A DNA stretch of 64,000 bases, from assembly GCF_001305575.3 (NCBI RefSeq), contig NZ_CP012373.2, positions 4,201,318 through 4,265,317 of the forward strand, in the 5' to 3' direction. The translations under genes were made by a program, and so were the position numbers. Source of the stretch: Beggiatoa leptomitoformis (GTDB taxonomy: Bacteria; Pseudomonadota; Gammaproteobacteria; Beggiatoales; Beggiatoaceae). The notes beneath the pieces are model-generated. The model did not search any database. It saw only the letters and a list, made by a program, of their open reading frames with translations, and was not told the DNA's origin. Shown here piece by piece: positions 33,000-41,725 of this stretch (the stretch's first letter is position 1; each line of letters begins with the position of its first letter).

Positions 33000-35525
33000 A
33001 TGAAAAATTCATTAGAAAATGGAGATTTTTATGGAAAAATGTCTTTGGGTAATGGTAATAACCTAGAGTTTGATATTTACAGCTTTAATGAAGAATGGAA
33101 TAAATTTTCTGACCTTTATATTTTTGCATATGAGAGGACAGAACTGGAATGGATTGCTCTATATGTCGGTAAAACAAATGATTTTTCAGAGCGTCTCCCA
33201 TATCATGAACGACGAGATGAACTTAACCAAATCATGACTGATTACGATTTTAAAACGCTAAATGATAAAGAGTTTGAAGTTCTATGTACGGACTTACTCA
33301 GCTCTGAATACGGTGTGCGCTACGAACGTTTTAAAGCAGGACGAGATGGAGGTGTTGATGGTCGATTTTTTTCATCGGACGGAAAAGAAACCATTCTGCA
33401 ATGTAAGCATTGGATTTCTACACCATTAAACACGCTCATTTCACGTCTGAAATCTGAGGAAAAACCGAAAGTAGAAAAGCTTAAGACTGCTCGTTACATC
33501 CTCATGCTATCTCACCCGTTATCACGCGAAGATAAAACAAAAATAGTTAAAATTTTTGCACCGTATCTAAAAGATAGCGACATTTTCGGTAAAGAAGACT
33601 TAAATGATTTACTTGCCCGTCATGCAGAGGTAGAACGGAGACATTACAAACTTTGGTTGTCAAGCACTAATGTACTCCAATACATGCTTAATAAACCTAT
33701 TTATGATCGTAGTCACGATGAATTAGAGTCTATTCAAGAGATTGCTCATTTATATATAAAAACAGAAAATCATGATCGTGCTATCAAAAAATTAGAAGCG
33801 CGAAGAACGGTTATTATTACGGGTTCTGCGGGAATTGGAAAAACAACGCTCGCAAGGCATTTACTCTTACATTATGTGCTGGAAGACTTTAAATTATTTG
33901 TTATTAGTGAAGATATTCAGGAGGCAGAGGAGGTTTTTCAGAACAGTGAAAAACAACTCTTCTATTTTGATGACTTTTTGGGAAGAAATTATTTAGAGGC
34001 ATTGACAGGACATGAAGGCAGTAAAATAGTGCATTTTATAGGGCGTGTCCGAAAATCTCCAAATACACGATTACTTCTTACATCACGCACAACGATTTTA
34101 AATCAGGGAAAAATTGTTCATGACGAGTTTCAGCACAATAAGCTCGACCAAAATGAATATGAGTTAACGCTAGACTCTCTATCAAACTTAGATAAGGCTA
34201 AAATCCTCTATAATCATTTGTGGCACTCGAATCTTGCTAAAGACTTTATTGAGCAAATCTATCTCAATAAACGTTACAGAGATATTATTAAACACCAAAA
34301 TTTTAACCCTCGATTAATCAATTATATTACTGATTATGATAGAATAAGTTTGGATAATACTCCTATAGCAGAGTATTGGAATTATATATCTAAGACATTG
34401 GATAATCCTATCGATGTCTGGGAACATTCTTTTACAGTACAACTTGATGATTTCGGCAGGGCACTGGTTCTACTGGTTACACTAAATATGCGTAGTATTG
34501 ATGAATCTCTGTTATCCGAAGCATATCAACGGTATGTTTCAATTCCTGAACATAATAATTTGCACGGCAAAAGAGATTTTTCTCTCAATATCAAACATCT
34601 TACAGGTTCTTTTTTGAAGAGAGTTATCTATGGAAAGAATGAACCATTTTTTAATCTATTCAATCCCTCCGTTGGCGATTATATCTTGCGACGCTATGCG
34701 AATGACACTGTTTCTTTAAAAGCAGGTTTTCTCAGTTTACGAACAATCGATTCGCTAAACACTCTTTCCGATCTTTCAAAAAACGAGATTATTAATTCTA
34801 CCATCGCAAAAAATATTGCGGAGGGATTATTAGATAAAGCCGTTCTAGTTTCTTTTAAAGATTATCTTCCTGATTACATTGCAAAATTAATCTTAATTGT
34901 AAGAGCTTATAATTCATCACTTGTACCTAGTGAGCCAAATATTGCTAAGGCAATCGATTTTTTAGTGAACTCAAGTTCAGGCATCACTTCTGGCAATGGT
35001 CTTGACGTTATCGATTGGGCATTTACTCACAAGGTAATTGCACAAGAATGGGTATTTAATTTTATGCAAGAGAAAATACCTAAATTTGGAGAATGGGATG
35101 ATTTGATAACTATCTCGTTAATAATAAGTAAGTTTGATGGTGAAACTCAAAAATTAGTTATATCATCTTTTATCGAGTCTGTAGTTACTTATTTTGAGTA
35201 TTACGTTCGTGATGATTTTTCACCGGAAGACGTTTTCGGTTCAATAGAAGGAGGCGATTATTCTGGTGCTGAAGATAAACTTCTGGAATTAATAGAAGAA
35301 AAAATTGACGTTCTAGCAGGTGACTTAGGCGTTTTTATAACAAGTAATGATTATGCTGAACATAAAAAGAGAATAGTCAACGCATTTGACATAAAAGAGC
35401 GACACGATGAATATTTTAATTCATCAGAATCTGATTATCATGAAGATGAATATTATCCACATAATACAACTATGGATGAAATTGATGATTTATTTGAACG
35501 TGCTTGGTCCTCCAAAAAACAATAA
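33000..35525 (+). CDS. GIY-YIG-like/Mrr nuclease/STAND NTPase fusion, probable anti-phage protein
   Basis: An 841-residue protein. Residues about 36-75 resemble the first half of a GIY-YIG nuclease (L-Y-I-F-A-Y, then L-Y-V-G-K-T-N-D-F-S-E-R and H) but lack the rest. Residues 82-200 form a restriction-endonuclease (Mrr) domain with G-R-D-G-G-V-D-G-R-F (Asp120) and L-Q-C-K-H-W (Gln134-x-Lys136). Residues 265-450 are a P-loop STAND domain (nSTAND3-like) with Walker A G-S-A-G-I-G-K-T-T at 275-283 and Walker B F-Y-F-D-D at about 321-325. A helical C-terminal region follows, rich in Asp/Glu near the end, as expected for a sensor. STAND ATPases with N-terminal nucleases are known immune effectors (Avs-type). 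It is solitary, next to toxin-antitoxin and IS debris. Confidence 0.75.
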   Translation: MKNSLENGDFYGKMSLGNGNNLEFDIYSFNEEWNKFSDLYIFAYERTELEWIALYVGKTNDFSERLPYHERRDELNQIMTDYDFKTLNDKEFEVLCTDLLSSEYGVRYERFKAGRDGGVDGRFFSSDGKETILQCKHWISTPLNTLISRLKSEEKPKVEKLKTARYILMLSHPLSREDKTKIVKIFAPYLKDSDIFGKEDLNDLLARHAEVERRHYKLWLSSTNVLQYMLNKPIYDRSHDELESIQEIAHLYIKTENHDRAIKKLEARRTVIITGSAGIGKTTLARHLLLHYVLEDFKLFVISEDIQEAEEVFQNSEKQLFYFDDFLGRNYLEALTGHEGSKIVHFIGRVRKSPNTRLLLTSRTTILNQGKIVHDEFQHNKLDQNEYELTLDSLSNLDKAKILYNHLWHSNLAKDFIEQIYLNKRYRDIIKHQNFNPRLINYITDYDRISLDNTPIAEYWNYISKTLDNPIDVWEHSFTVQLDDFGRALVLLVTLNMRSIDESLLSEAYQRYVSIPEHNNLHGKRDFSLNIKHLTGSFLKRVIYGKNEPFFNLFNPSVGDYILRRYANDTVSLKAGFLSLRTIDSLNTLSDLSKNEIINSTIAKNIAEGLLDKAVLVSFKDYLPDYIAKLILIVRAYNSSLVPSEPNIAKAIDFLVNSSSGITSGNGLDVIDWAFTHKVIAQEWVFNFMQEKIPKFGEWDDLITISLIISKFDGETQKLVISSFIESVVTYFEYYVRDDFSPEDVFGSIEGGDYSGAEDKLLELIEEKIDVLAGDLGVFITSNDYAEHKKRIVNAFDIKERHDEYFNSSESDYHEDEYYPHNTTMDEIDDLFERAWSSKKQ

Positions 35526-35545
35526 TTCAACCCCCGAGAATTCCC

Positions 35546-35695
35546 ATGAGTGACGCAACCAAAATTATCCAAAGTTTTGAAAGCATGTTAGCCAAAGGGC
35601 AAGGAAATGCCTATTTACAGCAAGCAGATTTCCCCAATGCCTTAATTCATTTAGCGCAATGTGTGGCATTAAATCCAAAATATTCAGTACAGTTT
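35546..35695 (+). pseudogene. N-terminal fragment of a TPR protein
   Basis: About 50 codons from the ATG at 35546 read M-S-D-A-T-K-I-I-Q-S-F-E-S-M-L-A-K-G-Q and A-Y-L-Q-Q-A-D-F-P-N-A-L-I-H-L-A-Q-C-V-A-L-N-P-K-Y-S, one TPR repeat. The frame then runs into the palindromic element at 35699, so the rest of the gene is gone. It lies 20 bp after the STAND gene, so a two-gene operon may once have existed. Confidence 0.65.
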
Positions 35696-35698
35696 TTC

Positions 35699-35899
35699 CT
35701 CGTTCCCACGCTCTGGCGTGGGAATGCAGATTGCGTCGCTCCAGCGGCGCGTGTTTTAGATAATATCTCTAACACTGCTGGTGATTAATAATTAAAAACT
35801 TTAGCCTGTGGAGAGAATAACTTTGCACTTGAGAGCGTAAACCACTCGCGCCGCTGGAGCGACGCAATCTGCATTCCCACGCCAGAGCGTGGGAACGAG
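35699..35899. repeat. Palindromic mobile-like element (MITE), copy 1
   Basis: A 201-bp element bounded by perfect 53-bp inverted arms (35699-35751 and 35847-35899). Each arm starts CTCGTTCCCACGCTCTGG and ends in GCGGCGCG. The roughly 95-bp centre has no coding capacity. It truncates a TPR gene. A second copy lies at 36883-37057. Confidence 0.88.
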
Positions 35900-35965
35900 A
35901 GGAATGGATATATACTATTATCGTTAATAATTGCTAAATTTAGTTTTACAGGGTGAAAAATCATT

Positions 35966-36016
35966 ATGTACACATTTCAAGTGAATTCACAGATTAACGA
36001 AAATGGTTTGCTTTAG
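35966..36016 (+). pseudogene. Relic of the VapB-type antitoxin gene
   Basis: Sixteen codons plus a stop, Y-T-F-Q-V-N-S-Q-I-N-E-N-G-L-L, match the start of the gene at 32493. Homology extends about 30 bp upstream and ends at the stop, so it is a truncated duplicate. Confidence 0.8.
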
Positions 36017-36185
36017 CTTGTAACACAGGAATCCCTTAACGGAGTTCCCAAAATCAGTTTAGGAGTACTTTAAATTACCCCTTATTTTGGTGCTACTGTA
36101 ATATGAGCAGCAATTTTTTTGTTGCAATCGGTTTTATTTACATGATAATGAAGCCAATATATACCAGATAAGGAGAATCTAAATC

Positions 36186-36479
36186 ATGTATAGCATTTCT
36201 CAATCGGAACTGAGTCCACAGTTACAGCAATTAATACAACAAACCCTGACGACACATGAACCCCTAAAACTTTCGCTAGGTCATGGACAATCTGCCATTT
36301 TGCTTGCGGAACAAGATTACCAGCAATTACTGAATGTGTTGAACCAGATCAAAGCCATCATCACTCAAACACAACAGCCTGAAATAGGCAAGCAACGTAT
36401 CTTTGGTAGTTCCAAAGGCTTAATTAAAATGACTGATGATTTTGATGCACCACTAGATGAGTTTAAGGATTATATGTAA
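36186..36479 (+). CDS. VapB-type antitoxin (DUF2281-like)
   Basis: A 97-residue protein with a Gln-rich N-terminal helix. Its C-terminus F-G-S-S-K-G-L-I-K-M-T-D-D-F-D-A-P-L-D-E-F matches DUF2281-type antitoxins that pair with PIN toxins. The stop (TAATG overlap) is coupled to the start of the toxin. The start is preceded by AAGGAGA seven bases upstream. The promoter region holds debris of another antitoxin gene. Confidence 0.82.
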   Translation: MYSISQSELSPQLQQLIQQTLTTHEPLKLSLGHGQSAILLAEQDYQQLLNVLNQIKAIITQTQQPEIGKQRIFGSSKGLIKMTDDFDAPLDEFKDYM

Positions 36480-36865
36480 TGCGTTTGTTATTAGATACGC
36501 ACGCATTCCTATGGTTTATTAATGGTGACGACAATCTAAGTCAACACAGTCAATTACTGATACAAGATACTAATAATGAGGTTTTGATTAGCATTGCCAC
36601 ACTTTGGGAAATTTCAATCAAAAGTAGCTTAAAGAAACTTGAATTAGCACAATCCTTTGAAATTCTGATTCCCAAAGAATTAATTAACAATAAATTTACA
36701 CTATTACCTATTACAGTGGAACATCTCATTCAACTGGGGAAACTTCCCTTGCATCACCGCGATCCCTTTGATCGTATATTGATTGCTCAAAGCTTATGTG
36801 AACAACTGCCTATAGTGAGTAAAGACAGTCAATTTAATAATTACTCTTTAGAAATCATTTGGTAG
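36479..36865 (+). CDS. VapC-type PIN-domain toxin
   Basis: A 128-residue PIN-domain protein. L-L-L-D-T-H-A-F-L-W-F begins the domain with the first acidic residue, S-I-A-T-L-W-E-I-S-I-K provides the second, and L-P-L-H-H-R-D-P-F-D-R-I-L-I-A-Q and V-S-K-D the third and fourth. Such toxins cleave RNA (tRNA or rRNA) and are blocked by the antitoxin that overlaps upstream. The pair is complete and probably functional. A palindromic element starts 17 bp downstream. Confidence 0.88.
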   Translation: MRLLLDTHAFLWFINGDDNLSQHSQLLIQDTNNEVLISIATLWEISIKSSLKKLELAQSFEILIPKELINNKFTLLPITVEHLIQLGKLPLHHRDPFDRILIAQSLCEQLPIVSKDSQFNNYSLEIIW

Positions 36866-36882
36866 TTTTGGTCAAGTTTTTC

Positions 36883-37057
36883 CTCGTTCCCATGCTCCAG
36901 CGGCGCGTGTTTTAGATAATCTCTCTCTAACACTGCTGGTGATTAATAATTAAAAACTTTAGCCTGTAGAGAGAATAACTTTGCACTTGAAAACGTAAGC
37001 CACTCGCGCCGCTGGAGCGACGCAATCTGCATTCCCATGCCAGAGCGTGGGAACGAG
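36883..37057. repeat. Palindromic mobile-like element (MITE), copy 2, left arm deleted in part
   Basis: The same central region and right arm as copy 1. The left arm has lost about 30 bases (CTCGTTCCCATGCTC joins directly to CAGCGGCGCG). Its right end adjoins the broken end of prpD. Confidence 0.85.
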
Positions 37058-37061
37058 AGAA

Positions 37062-37315
37062 AGCAGGTTTGCCAGAAGCAACGGCTTTACAGCTTAAATA
37101 ATCAGCAACCGCTAAAATACCGCCTAAGTTATCGGAAGGATGACCCCATTCAGCGGTTGACCAAGTGTTATTAAAGTCTAACCAGCGAATCATTGCGCCG
37201 ATGTTGAATGCGCCTTGTACGGGGTCTAAGTCATAAGAGGTACCGGATACTTTTATGCCATTGGGCATAGAAGTACCGGGGATGACGGGTTCTAAAACTT
37301 TAGCTCAAGCGGGGT
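37062..37315 (-). pseudogene. prpD: Internal fragment of prpD (2-methylcitrate dehydratase)
   Basis: Minus-strand codons read [14 protein letters not shown] and [13 protein letters not shown], then [10 protein letters not shown] and [17 protein letters not shown]. This is the N-terminal third of PrpD. It ends at K-P-A-F, where the palindromic element begins, and its start is also lost. It lies in the same direction downstream of prpC, so the ancestral order was prpB-prpC-prpD. Confidence 0.85.
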
Positions 37316-37411
37316 AGCTATTGTTGCTATGGGTTTTTAATAAAAGGGTTTTTCCTTCACCCCATCTGCCCGATTCCTTTTGAGCGTGGGGCGGGGTGAG
37401 GGAAAATGAGG

Positions 37412-38545
37412 TTAACGTTTGTCGATGGCGACATAGGGACGGCTATCAAGTCCTATGTATTCCGCGCTAGGACGGATAAGTTTGTTGTTGCCACGTTGTT
37501 CCATTACGTGCGCTGCCCAGCCTGTGATGCGGGACATGACGAATATGGGGGTGAATAAGGGGGTGGGAATGCCCATGAAGTGGTAGGCACTCGCGCTGTA
37601 AAAGTCTAAATTGGGGAATAGTTTCTTTTCGTCCCACATGACTTTTTCTACGGCTTCGGAGATGGCATAGAGGTTTTGTCCGCCGACATCTTCGGATAAG
37701 GTTTTAGACCATGCTTTGATGGTGGCGTTGCGAGGGTCGTATTTGGAGTAAACCGCATGACCGAAGCCCATGATTTTATCTTTGCGTTCTAACATGGCTT
37801 TTAAGCCTGTTGTCGCTTCTTCAGCGTTGTGGAATTTTTCGATGAGTGCCATTGCGGCTTCATTTGCACCACCGTGTAAAGGACCACGTAAAGAGCCGAT
37901 TGCACCTGTAATGCAGGAGTAGAAATCGGAGAGGGTGGCGGAGCAGACTCTGGCGGTGAAGGTGGATGCGTTAAATTCATGTTCTGCATAGAGAACAAGG
38001 GAGGCATCCATGCAACGTTTGTGTTTTTCGTTGGGGGCTTTGTCGTGCAGCATGTGCAGGAAGTGACCCGCTAAGCTTTCTTCGGGGGTGTAGCCGTCAA
38101 TGCGTTGTCCGTAGGTAACGAAGCGATACCAGTAGCAGAGGATACCGGGGAAAGTGGCGAGTAAACGGTCGGCAACGGTGTGTTGTTGTTCGAAGGTTTC
38201 TTCGGGTTCTAACGTACCGAGAATAGAGCAGCCTGTCCGCATTACGTCCATGGGGTGGGCGTTTGCAGGAATGAGTTCTAACGCGCTCTTTAATGCGCTG
38301 GGTAGCGCGCGGAGGCTGCGTAAGCGTTGTTTGTAGTTGTCTAATTCGGCTTGGGTCGGTAATTTGCCGTATAACAGTAAGTAGGCAACTTCTTCAAAGG
38401 TGGCTTTTTCGGCAAGTTCTTCAATTTCATAACCGCGATAGGTTAAGCCTGAGCCTGCTTTGCCAACGGTACAAATGCTGGTTTGTCCTGCGACTTGACC
38501 ACGCAGACCGCCTGCGTTTTTATCAACAACTTTTGCTTCTGACAT
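37412..38545 (-). CDS. prpC: 2-methylcitrate synthase PrpC
   Basis: It condenses propionyl-CoA with oxaloacetate to 2-methylcitrate. The 377-residue protein shows the citrate-synthase catalytic histidines in L-H-G-G-A-N-E and G-H-A-V-Y and the aspartate in F-Y-S-A-S-A-Y-H, preceded by L-D (about residue 315). The length matches PrpC rather than the longer citrate synthase. It starts one base beyond the prpB stop, so the two are an operon; the damaged prpD follows. Confidence 0.95.
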   Translation of the reverse strand: MSEAKVVDKNAGGLRGQVAGQTSICTVGKAGSGLTYRGYEIEELAEKATFEEVAYLLLYGKLPTQAELDNYKQRLRSLRALPSALKSALELIPANAHPMDVMRTGCSILGTLEPEETFEQQHTVADRLLATFPGILCYWYRFVTYGQRIDGYTPEESLAGHFLHMLHDKAPNEKHKRCMDASLVLYAEHEFNASTFTARVCSATLSDFYSCITGAIGSLRGPLHGGANEAAMALIEKFHNAEEATTGLKAMLERKDKIMGFGHAVYSKYDPRNATIKAWSKTLSEDVGGQNLYAISEAVEKVMWDEKKLFPNLDFYSASAYHFMGIPTPLFTPIFVMSRITGWAAHVMEQRGNNKLIRPSAEYIGLDSRPYVAIDKR

Positions 38546-38546
38546 G

Positions 38547-39431
38547 TTATTTTCCTTCTTTAAAGAGTGCGTCTAATTTTTGTTCGTAAGCGTGATAACC
38601 GAGAACTTCGTAGAGTTCGTTGCGGGTTTGCATCAGGTTTACTACGTCTTTTTGTGTTCCTTGTTGGCGTATCGCGCCATAGACTTGAATGGCGGCGTTG
38701 CTCATGGCACGGAAGGCGGAGAGGGGGTATAACACTAAACGCGCGCCCACGTTGCCAAGTTCTTCTACGGTGAACAAGGGGGTTTTACCGAATTCGGTGA
38801 TGTTTGCTAGAACAGGAACTTTTACGGCTTCGGTAAAGCCTTTGTAGTCTTCTAGGGTGTAGAGGGCTTCGGCAAAAATCATGTCTGCGCCTGCTTCTAC
38901 ATAGGCACATGCGCGGTCAATCGCGGCTTGTTTGCCTTCGTTGGCGTAGGCATCAGTACGCGCCATGATGACGAATTGTGAGTCTGTTTTTGCGTCAACG
39001 GCGGCTTTAACGCGGTCGGCCATTTCTTCGGTGGAAACCAGTGATTTATTGGGACGGTGTCCGCAACGTTTGGCTTGGACTTGGTCTTCAATGTGTACAG
39101 CGGCAACGCCTGCACGTATCATTTCTTTGACAGTGCGGGAAATGTTGAAAGCAGCACCCCAGCCTGTGTCGATGTCGACTAATAAGGGGACTTCAGTGGC
39201 GGCGGTGATACGGCTGGCATCTTCAACCACATCATTTAACATGGTGATGCCTAAATCAGGTAAGCCAAAAGAAGCATTGGCAACGCCCGCTCCAGATAAG
39301 TAAATGGCTTTAAATCCAGCGCGTTCTGCGAGCATTGCGCTGTAGGCGTTGATTGTGCCGACAACTTGTAAGGGTCTTTCGGTGTCGACAGCACTGCGAA
39401 AGCGTGCGCCTGCGGAGGTGGCTTGCGTCAT
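38547..39431 (-). CDS. prpB: 2-methylisocitrate lyase PrpB
   Basis: It splits 2-methylisocitrate into pyruvate and succinate, the last step of the methylcitrate cycle. The 294-residue protein has the K-R-C-G-H signature with catalytic cysteine, the metal-binding D-I-D-T-G-W-G and E-D-Q. These place it in the isocitrate-lyase superfamily at PrpB length. It opens the prpB-prpC unit. The upstream region has no ATTGTCGACAAT operator that I could see. Confidence 0.95.
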   Translation of the reverse strand: MTQATSAGARFRSAVDTERPLQVVGTINAYSAMLAERAGFKAIYLSGAGVANASFGLPDLGITMLNDVVEDASRITAATEVPLLVDIDTGWGAAFNISRTVKEMIRAGVAAVHIEDQVQAKRCGHRPNKSLVSTEEMADRVKAAVDAKTDSQFVIMARTDAYANEGKQAAIDRACAYVEAGADMIFAEALYTLEDYKGFTEAVKVPVLANITEFGKTPLFTVEELGNVGARLVLYPLSAFRAMSNAAIQVYGAIRQQGTQKDVVNLMQTRNELYEVLGYHAYEQKLDALFKEGK

Positions 39432-39526
39432 TGCTAAACTTTCCTTTCTTGGTAAGGGGTTATTGTGTATGACAGTTAGCGTTTACGTCAACTGCAAGGG
39501 TAATTTTGTAAAAATAGCTTTTATCC

Positions 39527-39552
39527 GTCGGTACGTGGGTAAACGTACCGAC
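39527..39552 (-). terminator. Hairpin between prpE and prpB
   Basis: A perfect 10-bp stem GTCGGTACGT / ACGTACCGAC with a 6-base loop lies 17 bp after the prpE stop. It lacks a strong T-run but separates prpE from prpB-prpC. Confidence 0.55.
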
Positions 39553-39568
39553 AGGATTTGTTACGTTG

Positions 39569-41479
39569 TTAAACCACAACTCGTGCGTGATAACCCAGTT
39601 GTTCTAGTGATTCGGTGATTTCATCCAGAATCATTGGGTCGTCAATCGTTGCGGGCATTTTATATTCTTGCCCATCGGCGATTTTTTTCATCGTCCCGCG
39701 CAGAATTTTGCCTGAACGGGTTTTGGGTAGGCGTTTAACCACGGTTGCGACTTTGAAGGAGGCAACAGGGCCAATTTTATCGCGTACCATTTTGACCAGT
39801 TCGTCGACAATTTCTTTGTCAGAGCGGGAAACGCCTGATTTTAAAACAACCATGCCTAAAGGTAGTTCGCCTTTGAGTTGGTCGGAGACACCGATGACGG
39901 CACATTCAGCAACATCAGGGTGTGAAGCGAGGACTTCTTCCATAGAACCTGTGGATAGGCGATGTCCTGCAACGTTGATGATGTCGTCAATCCGACTCAT
40001 GATGTATAAGTAACCATCTTCGTCGATATAGCCTGCATCGCCTGTTAAGTAGTAACCGGGATGGGCATCTAAGTAGGAGCTTTTAAAGCGTTCGTCGTTA
40101 TTCCACAGGGTGGGTAAACATCCGGGAGGTAAGGGTAGGCGGATAACAATTGTTCCCATGCCTGCACCTTTGATTTCTTGCCCTGTTTCGTCTAGGACAC
40201 AAACGGCGTGGCCCGGTACGGGTTTGGTGGGTGAACCCGGTTTGATAGGCATGGCTTCAATGCCTAAGCAGTTAGCCGCGATTGCCCAACCTGTTTCGGT
40301 TTGCCACCAGTGGTCAACAACGGGTTTTTGTAAAATTTCTTGTGCCCATTGTAGGGTGTCGGGGTCGCAACGTTCGCCCGCGAGGAATAGGGCGCGGAAG
40401 TTGGACATATCGTATTTTTTTAAATATTCAGCGTTTGGGTCTTCTTTTTTAATCGCACGGAAGGCAGTTGGTGCGGTAAAGAGGACGTTCACGTTATGTT
40501 CTGCAATCACGCGCCAGAATGCACCGGGGTCGGGTGTACCAACGGGTTTGCCTTCATAAACAACGGTGGTGCAACCGTAAATCAAGGGGGCATAAACGAT
40601 ATAGGAGTGTCCAACAACCCAACCTACATCAGAAGCCGCCCAGAAAACATCACCGGGTTGTACGTTGTAAATGTGTTTCATTGACCAATTAAGCGCGACT
40701 GCATGACCACCGTTGTCACGCACAACGCCTTTTGGAATACCTGTTGTACCAGAGGTATAGAGAACATATAAGGGGTCAGTTGCTGCAACGGGCACGCAAT
40801 CAATCGCGGCTGATTTGAGCATTAAGGTTGCCCAATCCAAGTCCCGTCCTTCTTGCATCGTTGCTTGCACTTGAGGACGTTGAAAAATAATACATTTATC
40901 AGGTTTGTGGGTGGCTAATTGAATGGCTTCATCCAATAAAGGTTTGTAGGGAACAACCTTTTTACCTTCTAATCCGCAAGAGGCGGAAATCATCATAACG
41001 GGTTTAGCGTCATTAATTCGCGTTGCGAGTTCTTTTGAAGCAAATCCACCAAAAACGACGGAGTGAATCGCGCCGATACGCGCACATGCCAACATAGCAA
41101 TCACGGCTTCAGGTACCATGGGCATATAAATAATGACGCGGTCGCCTTTAGCGACACCATTGCTATGTAATGCACCTGCAAATTTAGCAACTTGGTCACG
41201 TAATTCACTGTAAGTATATTTTTTAACAATATTTGCGACAGGGCTATCATAGATGAGGGCGAGTTGTTCACCCCGTCCTTCTTCAACGTGACGGTCTAAG
41301 GCGTTGTAGCAAGTATTGATTTCTCCACCTGAAAACCAACGATAAAAAGGCTTACGGGTATCGTCTAATACTTTTACGGGCTGGGTGTACCAATGTAAAG
41401 ACTTCGCGGCTTCTCCCCAGAAACCTGCGGGGTCTTGAATAGATTGGTTATACAGGGACTTATAGTCCAGTTTACTCAT
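39569..41479 (-). CDS. prpE: Propionate--CoA ligase PrpE
   Basis: A 636-residue acyl-CoA synthetase that activates propionate with ATP and CoA to feed PrpC. The AMP-binding motif Y-T-S-G-T-T-G-I-P-K-G-V is at about residues 245-256. S-A-S-C-G-L-E-G-K-K-V and R-D-N-G-G-H-A-V-A-L are typical of PrpE rather than Acs. The C-terminal lysine regulated by acetylation in this family is in K-T-R-S-G-K-I-L. The ribosome site is GGAGAGGGATATG. It is on the same strand as prpB-prpC but separated by a hairpin, so it may have its own promoter. Confidence 0.93.
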   Translation of the reverse strand: MSKLDYKSLYNQSIQDPAGFWGEAAKSLHWYTQPVKVLDDTRKPFYRWFSGGEINTCYNALDRHVEEGRGEQLALIYDSPVANIVKKYTYSELRDQVAKFAGALHSNGVAKGDRVIIYMPMVPEAVIAMLACARIGAIHSVVFGGFASKELATRINDAKPVMMISASCGLEGKKVVPYKPLLDEAIQLATHKPDKCIIFQRPQVQATMQEGRDLDWATLMLKSAAIDCVPVAATDPLYVLYTSGTTGIPKGVVRDNGGHAVALNWSMKHIYNVQPGDVFWAASDVGWVVGHSYIVYAPLIYGCTTVVYEGKPVGTPDPGAFWRVIAEHNVNVLFTAPTAFRAIKKEDPNAEYLKKYDMSNFRALFLAGERCDPDTLQWAQEILQKPVVDHWWQTETGWAIAANCLGIEAMPIKPGSPTKPVPGHAVCVLDETGQEIKGAGMGTIVIRLPLPPGCLPTLWNNDERFKSSYLDAHPGYYLTGDAGYIDEDGYLYIMSRIDDIINVAGHRLSTGSMEEVLASHPDVAECAVIGVSDQLKGELPLGMVVLKSGVSRSDKEIVDELVKMVRDKIGPVASFKVATVVKRLPKTRSGKILRGTMKKIADGQEYKMPATIDDPMILDEITESLEQLGYHARVVV

Positions 41480-41725
41480 ATCCCTCTCCTCTTTTGGTGG
41501 TGTTTACAGTTGAAAAAGCTGTTTATGTTATTTAGTTCACGCATTATAGACAGGCTTAATCTATAAATAAATAGCTATTGAAATAATTAATAATCGTTAT
41601 TCAAAAATAACTTGACAGGCTGTTAGACTTGAACTGGAAAGAAACACAACTATATTCAATAAATAAACTGAATAGGGTTCGTTTACCCCTTTAGAATACA
41701 TGACGACTCGTAAAGGTATCAAATT

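Noticed and set aside
39374..39805. GTCGAC strings within prpB and prpE as GntR operators
   Set aside because: They lie inside coding sequence and lack the full ATTGTCGACAAT; a six-base core is expected by chance.
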